A DNA stretch of 62,134 nucleotides from an uncultured Megasphaera sp. (GTDB lineage: Bacteria > Bacillota > Negativicutes > Veillonellales > Megasphaeraceae). Location: the NCBI GenBank assembly GCA_900540735.1, contig UQHB01000014.1, forward strand, positions 1 to 62,134, given 5' to 3'. Each line of letters starts with the position of its first letter. The stretch's first letter is position 1. The position numbers were made by a program, and so were the translations under genes. The notes under the pieces were generated by a model. The model had not been told where the DNA came from and did no database searches. It saw only the letters and a program-made list of their open reading frames with translations. Shown piece after piece: positions 53,801-60,065 of the stretch.

Positions 53801-54142
53801 TAGGCGGTGTTCGCGGAGAAAGCCAAGGGCTTCCATTTGCCGCGCTGCGCGGTCAATACTTTTCGCCGTCGTCGTAAATAAAGTCTTGTCGACTAAAGGG
53901 AAATCGAGGACCGTCAGCTCCGGTATAAGACACTGCAAATCAGACTGCCAGTTAGCGGCCTGCTCCTTGTCCGGCACGATGAGGACAGCGTGTTTTTGCG
54001 CCTCCCCTAAAGCCTTGCCGACAAAGGCACTCTTCACCGAGCCGCCTAGGCCGTACACACTGTGACAGCCTGTTGTCATAAACTGGGCCACAGCAGTGCG
54101 GATATTTTCATCATGATTCATCCATTGAAATAATTGATTCAT
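50852..54142 (-). CDS. mfd: transcription-repair coupling factor Mfd
   Basis: 1096 residues. It displaces stalled RNA polymerase and recruits UvrA. It has the UvrB-like N-terminal part (YGLGGSVKSAFVGKAL, RRGHFSVRGDIIDVF), the CarD-like polymerase-binding domain (LKAGDYVVHEVHGIGRYEGI, near residue 430), and RecG-type helicase motifs (LVCGDVGFGKTEVAMRA for Walker A, DEEQRFGV for the DEEQ box, MSATPIPRTL, YQMRGRVGRS). A TRCF domain ends the protein. Length and motifs are normal. Confidence 0.97.
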   Translation of the reverse strand: MNQLFQWMNHDENIRTAVAQFMTTGCHSVYGLGGSVKSAFVGKALGEAQKHAVLIVPDKEQAANWQSDLQCLIPELTVLDFPLVDKTLFTTTAKSIDRAARQMEALGFLREHRLGLVIATSEEAAQYVIAPERIDDAALDLAIHKEYDRMQFLQHLVDDGYERVDLVERRGHFSVRGDIIDVFAVNHPQPVRLEFFGDEVDSIRFFDVDSQKSLRSVTAIRMLPISLEKGDETDTHTLLDYADDGIIIWDEPVRVRENLRKTLKESDDYTGWLCPWNRFAGVKRQGSQIVLSLLAQSVPDMTIDNAVTFDAKMVASFQKQFHLLEDELNHWIDRKQTIIFVMASKQRAVSMTAWLHQQGLQEQAYDDTKPLAEGAIYIADGEIRNGFELPYAGVVVLAERDIYGMQKQRLRHHAAKGQEINVFTDLKAGDYVVHEVHGIGRYEGIKTIEIDGVHKDYLAVHYAGNDILYVPTDQLHLLQRYIGNEGTTPHLQKMGGTDWQKTRKKAQKSITDLAEKLVALYAKREVVSGYAFPPDTPFQQEFEEAFPYEETEDQLKAIATIKKSMEKPSPMDCLVCGDVGFGKTEVAMRAIFKAVASGKQVAVLVPTTVLAQQHFQTFTERFAPFGVNVEVLNRFRSYKERKDILARTLTGDVNVLIGTHSILNKSVKFKNLGLLVVDEEQRFGVAQKEKWKAWAAHIDVLTMSATPIPRTLHMSLVNLREMCVIETPPTDRFPVQTYVTEYTGRVVRDAIMREKRRGGQVFFVYNRVASIEKMKDELQALIPEVTIAIAHGQMAGSLLEQVMFDFYEGKYDVLLCSSLVENGLDVANANTIIIYDADHFGLSQLYQMRGRVGRSHRMAYAYFLYRRDKVLSEVAEKRLQAIKEFTELGSGFKIAMRDLEIRGAGNLLGREQHGNIASVGFAMYCHMLEEAIQKAQSGKVETEPQPETVMDIQVDAFIDNQYISNGGQKIEMYQRLALVDTEHDLDSLETELIDRYGKPTKPVQTLLRATHLRLQAKARGITLITQKKDALEMKWQKVDHMPDYTAFPKDIKKQVRTVPGIPVMLRFSYPKGTNMLEYIGSLLQLMPVPRKEEGRD

Positions 54143-54261
54143 TTTCAGTTTATCCTCATAGAAAATGGGGCTCTAGTATGACTAAAGCCCTAAACTACTT
54201 GTATGACTACAAGCGTGATACTGTATTATACCATATTTTTGTTGAAAAATCATAGCAAAAA

Positions 54262-54291
54262 ATCACTGCACAGGCCGAGCCAGGCAGTGAT
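54262..54291 (-). terminator. intrinsic terminator of the amidase gene
   Basis: ATCACTGC (54262-54269) pairs with GCAGTGAT (54284-54291); on the minus strand TTTTTTG follows. It lies just after the amidase stop and before the mfd promoter region. Confidence 0.85.
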
Positions 54292-54299
54292 AGAGAGTT

Positions 54300-55088
54300 T
54301 TATTTACGCGTGTTAGCTGTTGCTTTTGGTGTGTCTTTGGCCAGCATTGCCGCTACATCTTGACGGATTTGCGGTAATTTAGCATATAAGTACCGGCCTG
54401 GGCAGTCTGTACTATTGACGTCGCGATGCCCAATAATCGTCGTACTACTTGGCGTAATATCGTAGATACGGCAGAGCGACGCAATCAGCTTTTCAAGAGA
54501 CGTAAGCTGCGCGTCTGTCGGGATTTCCGTTTCAAAATTACCCGTCACGTTAATGCCCACTGTATCGTAATTGCGTCCTTGCGCGTGGGCCCCGACCGTT
54601 GCGAGCGGACGGCCTCTGTCAATCGTCCCGTCTTTGTGGATGACGTAATGGTAGCCAATACCAGCCCAGCCGTTGGCTAAATGAGCCGCATGAATCTGCT
54701 GTGCTGATACTTCACCAGACGGGATACCGACGTGGTGAATGACGATGGCCTTTGTTTCCGGACGAACTAAGAGCGGTTCCTGAAAGGTGAAATTCGTTTC
54801 TACGACGGGCACGTCTTCTTTCGGCGCAGCATCGGTCTTTTGATTATATACCTTTAGGCCGTCAATCGTTTCCTGCGTATCAGGTTTTGTTGTTGCCTGC
54901 CCTTCATCGTGTTCCTTTAAAATTTGATCAATTCGTTCTTTAAAGGATAAGGGCTTGTCTTCTTTCGTTGTTGCCGTGGCGGCTTGCGGTTCTGCTGCTA
55001 AGACCGTATTCGTTGCCATTGGCGCAACGGTAAACGCCGTCAGTGCCATTACAGCCATGACGGCATACCGATGAATATGTACTATCAT
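54300..55088 (-). CDS. exported N-acetylmuramoyl-L-alanine amidase (amidase_2/PGRP)
   Basis: 262 residues. A signal peptide (HRYAVMAVMALTAFTVAP) ends near LAAEP. A low-complexity linker rich in Thr, Lys and Glu (about 30-90) precedes the PGRP-type amidase domain with zinc ligands in AIVIHHVGIP (about 115) and IIGHRDVNSTDCPG, and GIGYHYVIHKDGTIDRGR. It cleaves the amide bond between MurNAc and the peptide. It has its own terminator and probably its own promoter. Confidence 0.92.
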   Translation of the reverse strand: MIVHIHRYAVMAVMALTAFTVAPMATNTVLAAEPQAATATTKEDKPLSFKERIDQILKEHDEGQATTKPDTQETIDGLKVYNQKTDAAPKEDVPVVETNFTFQEPLLVRPETKAIVIHHVGIPSGEVSAQQIHAAHLANGWAGIGYHYVIHKDGTIDRGRPLATVGAHAQGRNYDTVGINVTGNFETEIPTDAQLTSLEKLIASLCRIYDITPSSTTIIGHRDVNSTDCPGRYLYAKLPQIRQDVAAMLAKDTPKATANTRK

Positions 55089-55115
55089 GTGGATACCTTC
55101 TTTATGTATGGAAAA

Positions 55116-55143
55116 AAGCCGTCAGTCTTCACCCTGACGGCTT
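55116..55143 (-). terminator. intrinsic terminator after the Cys-motif gene
   Basis: AAGCCGTCAG pairs with CTGACGGCTT around an 8-nt loop, with a run of T on the minus strand. It lies between the small gene and the amidase start. Confidence 0.88.
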
Positions 55144-55159
55144 CGTGCTTCGGGATGTA

Positions 55160-55522
55160 TTATCCTAAAATTTCTGCTTTTTTCGTAAGTAAGGCTGCAA
55201 TGGCTGTGCAAGCATGGCAGAAGCAATATTTACCGCCATCAGCTTTGACTTTTTCTGCCTGCAAAACGACTTTCTGCGCTTCTGCAGGGCCGCCGAATAC
55301 GGATTTACCCATATCCGATTTGGCAAAAGCAATCAAGCCGTCAATGGACGTAATGTCAGCTTCTATTTCAGCGACAAATTTCTTTGCTTCTTCTTTTTCA
55401 GCCGGTGTATCGATAGCTTTTAAATAGGCATTAGCTGCATCTTTAGCTTCTTGACACGTTTCCGGTGCAGCTAATAATTCTTTCGTTTTCGTAATGACAA
55501 ATTCTTTTGTTGCTGTATCCAT
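55160..55522 (-). CDS. small conserved protein with C-terminal Cys motif
   Basis: 120 residues, almost all helical and acidic. Near the C-terminus lies YCFCHACTA, a cluster of three cysteines and a histidine that may bind metal or respond to redox. I recall similar proteins of about 115 residues in Firmicutes labelled heat-shock protein Hsp90, a label that does not fit because no Hsp90 domain is present. Its function is unknown. It has its own TATAAT-type promoter upstream and a terminator. Confidence 0.7.
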   Translation of the reverse strand: MDTATKEFVITKTKELLAAPETCQEAKDAANAYLKAIDTPAEKEEAKKFVAEIEADITSIDGLIAFAKSDMGKSVFGGPAEAQKVVLQAEKVKADGGKYCFCHACTAIAALLTKKAEILG

Positions 55523-55602
55523 TATCTAAAACCTTCTTTCTCTGTTGATACCTTTATTATACGCCTAAACGAGTTATCTGAAAAGTACGCACATTCGTGA
55601 TA

Positions 55603-56061
55603 CTATCCCTGCTCCACTAACCAATCGTACAAGGCTTGGCAGCCTAGGGATACATCATCATAGGTCGCGTCAAAATTGCCTGTATACCACGGGTCAGCTA
55701 CATTGCGGGATAAGCCGGCAAAGGACAATAAAGAATATACCTTTTGCGCTGTATCCGGCCCCAAAAGCCGCCGGATTTCCCCTTTGTTTTCACTGTCAAA
55801 ATAAATGAGGTAATCGTAGTCTTCGTAATCTTGCGGTGTAATTCGCCGGGCTTTGCGGCGGCTGTACGGAATCCCTTCGTCACGGAGTTTTTCTTTTGTG
55901 CCCCAATGAATGGCGTTGCCAATCTCTTCACGGCTCGTTGCGGCGGACGCAATGTGAAAGTCCTTGGTTCTTCCCTTTTCAGCCACCAAATGCTGCATGT
56001 AAAACTCTGCCATTGGCGAGCGGCAGATGTTGCCGTGGCAGATGAATAATACTTTTATCAT
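55603..56061 (-). CDS. low-molecular-weight protein-tyrosine-phosphatase
   Basis: 152 residues. The P-loop CHGNICRSPMAEF (Cys at residue 8, then Arg) is at the N-terminus and the general acid Asp is in DPWYTGNFD. I start at ATG 56061 (MIKVLFICHGN) because GGAG precedes it; the earlier in-frame ATG at 56100 falls at the edge of the mobile element. The integrated element begins within about 50 bp upstream, so the native promoter may have been replaced. Confidence 0.92.
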   Translation of the reverse strand: MIKVLFICHGNICRSPMAEFYMQHLVAEKGRTKDFHIASAATSREEIGNAIHWGTKEKLRDEGIPYSRRKARRITPQDYEDYDYLIYFDSENKGEIRRLLGPDTAQKVYSLLSFAGLSRNVADPWYTGNFDATYDDVSLGCQALYDWLVEQG

Positions 56062-56091
56062 CTTTTTATAACTCCATATAAGTCTTGTATT

Positions 56092-56212
56092 TCTTCTCAA
56101 ATGCCCAATATTGCAGGTTTTTTCGGCATTTTCCGGTTTCTGTGTTTCCGGGGTATCTTCTCAAATCTTCCCGTATTTTCTCGTGCTTTTCCCTGCAATA
56201 TTGGTAAATTCG
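56092..56212. other. candidate attachment end of the mobile element
   Basis: CCAATATTGCAGG (56105-56117) recurs inverted as CCTGCAATATTGG (56192-56204). TCTTCTCAAAT occurs twice in direct orientation (56092-56102 and 56155-56165). These are the kinds of sites expected for a tyrosine recombinase at an element end, 40-150 bp beyond the int stop. The exact core cannot be fixed without the other end. Confidence 0.5.
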
Positions 56213-56242
56213 TTGGTAAATAAATGCTCTGTACCAACGGGG

Positions 56243-57442
56243 TTAGGCTTCTGCTACTCGAAGCAGCTCTGCCTGTGCGTCATCAAACTGCACATGGGTG
56301 TAAACATTCAGCGTTACGCTGATGTCCGAATGGCCCATGATATACTGGAATGTCTTTGGATTCATTCCGGATTTCGCCATATTGGAACAGAAGGTGTGTC
56401 TGCATAAATGAGGAGTTACTTTGGGCATCTGAGTGCGGTAAATCTTGTTATATTTCTCAATGATATGTTCCAGGTACTTTTCCCAATGAAGGGCGACCAT
56501 TGGCTTATTGTTCTTGTCGAGAAACAAAAATCCAGCATATCCGTCTACCATTGGCTCTGTTTTCGGTGCTACTCGATTGGCGAGAATACGATGGAAACAC
56601 GCCACAACTTCCTCGCTCATCGGCACATAGCGGATACCGCTTTCTGTTTTGGGAGCACCGACCACATACTTCATCTGGGAAGTCCGCTGAAGCTGATGGT
56701 CTGCCTTGATACGCTTCTGGTCGAACTCAAGATCGGAAAAGGTCAGCCCACAGAACTCCGAGATACGCAATCCTGTATTGAAAAGAATATAGATCGCATC
56801 ATAGTATCGGCAGAAATGCTTATCTTCCTTGATGAATTTCAGAAGTTCACGCTCCTGCTTACGGGTAATTGCTTCTCTGGTGACAGAATCGTTGACGATC
56901 ACAGATGCCAGTTCAAATCCAAAAGGATTCTTGCGGAGCAGGTCATCATCAACCACCATCTGAAAAGCAGGTCTCAGAACACCTCAGATAGAGTGGATAG
57001 AACTGTACCCTCTGCCGTCCACCTGCTGAAGTTTGATCAACCACGCCTTTGCATCTGACAGGCGAATCTTGTCAATTCGTTGCTTGCCAAAAGCTTCTTT
57101 ATTCAGAATGTTGATTATGGTCTTATATCCCGCCTTGGTGTTATGACCGACGCCGGTTTTCAGAGAAGTATATTTCTCTACCAATTCAACTACCGTATAA
57201 TTGCCGCCACGGGTAACGATATGGTCAAACAGATCCGCCTGAATCTGCTTTTCCTTCTCTCTCAGCGAAAGCTCTCGCTTTTTACCCCTGGGAGTCGGGT
57301 CATTCTTATCCAAACGCCAACTGTACACATTCTTCTCTTTACCATCCTCGTCAATATACCGGTAACGATACCTCCCATCTGTACGCTGGTATTCACCTTC
57401 ACGCAAAATCCGTTTTTTATTGTCTCGTCTTTTTTCGCTCAT
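56243..57442 (-). pseudogene. int: Tn916-type tyrosine integrase with in-frame TGA
   Basis: Two same-frame parts. The 5' part (57442-56987, 152 codons) has the arm-binding domain (YQRTDGRYRYRYIDEDGKEK) and start of the core-binding domain, ending GRGYSSIHSI. A TGA (56984-56986) follows, then the same frame continues GVLRPAFQMVVDDDLLRKNP to the end (56243). The catalytic residues are present: Arg in TGLRISEF, HLCRHTF, MGHSD and Tyr in VYTHVQ. In relatives an Arg codon occupies the stop position, so a single C-to-T or A-to-T change explains it. Total length (about 399 codons) equals an intact integrase. Confidence 0.9.
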
Positions 57443-57465
57443 TGAAATCTCTCCTTTCAGAATAA

Positions 57466-57511
57466 GGAGAGCCAGACTTGCGATTACATCATATCACAAA
57501 TCTGGCTCTCC
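57466..57511 (-). repeat. 11-bp inverted repeat between xis and int
   Basis: GGAGAGCCAGA (57466-57476) and TCTGGCTCTCC (57501-57511) with a 24-nt loop. It lies between the xis stop and the int start on the minus strand and could be a terminator, attenuator or recombinase site. Confidence 0.65.
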
Positions 57512-57563
57512 GTATAGTTGTATCATGTGAAAACAGCAGTTCTGCTGCATTATTTTTTAGAAT

Positions 57564-57797
57564 TTACACCGCAGTGGCCTGATCCAGATAGCGTTCAAAT
57601 TTTTCACGCTTAATCAAGGCTCGATTGCCATTCATAACATAAAAGCCCTCGTTCGGATGCTCATCAATCAGCATTCTCAGTTTTCCTTTGCCAATATGAT
57701 AATACCTGGCTGCTTCTTCTATCGTCATCATGTATCTGCGCCAAAGCGGGATCTCCACGCAATTTCTCTCACAAGACATGATTTTATTATTTGTCAT
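57564..57797 (-). CDS. xis: excisionase, Tn916 Xis-like
   Basis: 77 residues. The winged-helix core reads IPLWRRYMMTIEEAARYYHIGKGKLRML, then YVMNGNRALIKREKFERYLD, close to Tn916 Xis, which starts around IPIWERYTLTIEEA. It directs the integrase toward excision. AAGGAGG precedes the ATG. The gene seems intact although int is broken. Confidence 0.9.
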   Translation of the reverse strand: MTNNKIMSCERNCVEIPLWRRYMMTIEEAARYYHIGKGKLRMLIDEHPNEGFYVMNGNRALIKREKFERYLDQATAV

Positions 57798-57883
57798 AGG
57801 TTCGCACCTCCTTGAAACGGAAAAAGCCAGACAGGGTGTGTCGGCAACGGGATAGCAACCAGCCCAGCAACGGGGTCGATTTT

Positions 57884-59092
57884 TTAGAATGGAATCTCTA
57901 CCTGTTGGGATTCTTCCTCGGTCAGCTCACGAAAACCGTCCGGCAAATCAGAGCCGGTTGCTGATAGCTCGTTGCCGGAAACAGCTCCTCGCTGTCTGCC
58001 GTACTTGGCAAAGATTCGGGGATTGGAGAACGGTGTCCAGCCTTCGATGCTGTTGTTCATGATTTCATTGATCTCCCGGATTTCCCATTGCTTCGGCTCG
58101 TCAAAGGGCTGATTCAGAGCTTCTGCATAGATCAGCTTAGAGCAGACCAGTGTGCCGCTGAAATCATCAAGGAAAGACTGAATCAGCCCTGCCTTGGTGT
58201 CCTCCGGCATGAACTGCTTTTGCAGCTCTCGCAGCTCCTTGTTCATTTGCTTTGAGAGGGTAAGGCGAAAAGAACCGCTCCGATAGATGGTCATTGCTTC
58301 CGCCCACATCAGGTCGATATAGGCCCTCGATGCGGCTTCATCTTCCAGAATATGAACCTCGGCTCTTTCCGGGTGTACCATGATGGGTAGAAACCTTCGG
58401 TTGCCGCTTCGGTCAAGGGGCAGGAAGTCCATTGTATTGGAGCTGCCGCCGAACACACATTGCCGCAATCGGTCTGCCGGGTGGGTTTCATGCGGCACTT
58501 TATAAGTTTCCTTAACTCTGCTGATGAAGGACTTGATATCCTCAATGCTCTTGGCATTGGCGGTGGCAATCATCTCGGACATTTCGATAATCCAATGTCC
58601 CTGCATCTTGCGGTAAACATTGTCATCGTCAATCCGTTTCAGGTCATCGGAAAACCATTCGTCTTTGATTGCCAGCAGCCGGAAGAAGGTGGACTTTCCT
58701 GCGCCTTGTCCTCCAACCAGACAGAGCATGGTTTCAAACTTGCTTCCCGGCTTGAATACTCGACTGATTGCGCCCAACATGAACAGTCGCAGACATTCAT
58801 AGGTGAATTCGCTTTCCTCTGCTCCAAGAAAATGGGGCAGAGGAAAGCGGATGCGCTCGGTGCCGTCCCATTCCAGACCGTTCAGATAGTCACGGATGGG
58901 ATGGTATTTGTTGCAGTCAGCGACAATGGAGATTGCTTTCTGGATTTTCTTTTCGCTGGTCAGTGTGTACTGATCTTCCAGATAGAGCATCAGGTAATTC
59001 AAATCCGTATCGTTCAAGGTCGTTGTCGGCTTGCTCCACCAGAGGGGCTTCACAATATCAATGCGCTCCGTCAGGATGTTGTAGCGGATCCT
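57884..59092 (-). pseudogene. virulence-associated E (VirE-like) helicase/primase, 5'-truncated
   Basis: The frame has IRYNILTERIDIVKPLWW, then YHPIRDYLNGLEWDGTERI, Walker A VGGQGAGKSTFF, and HWIIEMSEMIATANAKSIEDIKSFISR, followed by ADRLRQCVFGGSSN and DRSGNRRFLPIMV. These cover the VirE ATPase core to a natural C-terminus (QQVEIPF). Upstream of about 59092 the frame no longer looks like VirE; it runs antiphase through relaxase sequence. The N-terminal primase-like part found in full-length relatives is missing, so replication or mobilisation functions are probably lost. Confidence 0.8.
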
Positions 59093-59974
59093 GTTTTTTC
59101 TGTTTCTCCTGTGCCTGCTTTTCACTGTCTTTTTTCCGTTGCTCCTCCATTCCTCGACGCAGTGCTTCCACAATGGAAGGCTTTGTTTGTTTCTTGATTT
59201 CTTCTGTGACAGCCTTCTTCTTATCCGCATGAAGCAGCGCAGACTTCACTTTTTCCAGTGTGGACTGCATCGCTTTTCGGATTCTGCGTACCACACTATC
59301 CAGCCTTGCCACCGCAGCTCCACTGCCTTGTCATACACAACGCTGGATACCTCATCAATCAGGCTGTCCACATCCTCAATTTTCAGTGTCAGCTCCTCCA
59401 GCTTCTGTTCCTGCTGGGGACACAGCTCTCCATACTGATTTTTTGCATCAAACACATGGCACTCCTGAATATGGGGAGTTCCCTCATCCATGTGCAGTGC
59501 CCAGGCCAGAATGTGAATATGAGAGCCAAACCGTTCCTCAAACTCCTGACAGAACTCCATAACTACCTTTAGCAGATCTTCTGCGGATGCGTGCTCATCC
59601 ATCGTACCCATCTGATAAATGGTTTCTTCCGGACAGGTCTTTTTGTTTTTCAACAAATCTTCAACGGTGCGGTTACGCTCAATATGCCTTGCCTTTTCGT
59701 TTCGTGCATTTTGATCATCCACATAATTGCCATAATGCTCGACATAATAAAGTTTCTCAATCTCCTCAAAACTGAAATCTTCCTCACCCGGATTTTCCCG
59801 AAATGTCACAGATTTGATGCCGGTATAACAGTCCCAATAAACATTCTTCTTAGTCATTTCTGGATCGATGTGTTCGCTGTGTTCCACATCAAAACGCCGG
59901 TCATTATGCTTGGGATTATAGGTTCCGTTTTTTCCGGCTCTGCCATTGTGTCGTGTCAGTTTCAATTCTTTCAA
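59093..59974 (-). pseudogene. relaxase/plasmid recombination protein, deleted and frameshifted
   Basis: The start (TTG 59974, no clear binding site) gives KELKLTRHNGRAGKNGTYNP and continues through HIHILAWALHMDEGTPHIQE, a histidine-rich relaxase motif, to NQYGELCPQQEQKLEELTLKIEDVDSL. In relatives I recall 80 or so residues lie between PQQEK and LEELTLKI; they are absent here. After YDKAVE the frame is lost, and a shifted frame continues VARLDSVVRRIRKAMQSTLEK to EKQAQEKQKKQ, where it joins the VirE sequence. It is therefore a remnant with several deletions. Confidence 0.75.
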
Positions 59975-59983
59975 TCTTTGCGA

Positions 59984-60020
59984 AATTGCCCCGAAAGGGG
60001 ATCGTGTTTACGAAAAACAC
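59984..60020. other. paired hairpins upstream of the relaxase remnant (possible oriT)
   Basis: CCCC-GAAA-GGGG (59989-60000) and GTGTTT/AAACAC (60004-60009 and 60015-60020) lie directly upstream of the relaxase start. Transfer origins often sit here with such inverted repeats, but I recognise no specific nic sequence. Confidence 0.3.
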
Positions 60021-60065
60021 ATCGGTTCTTTGCACAAACCTTTATAGCACGATTTTGTTATGGCA

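Noticed and set aside
55160..55522. Hsp90 chaperone
   Set aside because: The recalled database label is not supported: the protein is 120 residues and has no GHKL ATPase motif.
59058..59312. Independent 84-codon gene upstream of the VirE-like gene
   Set aside because: Its sequence matches the C-terminal part of the relaxase family and has only a GTG inside the relaxase; I treat it as a frame-shifted piece.
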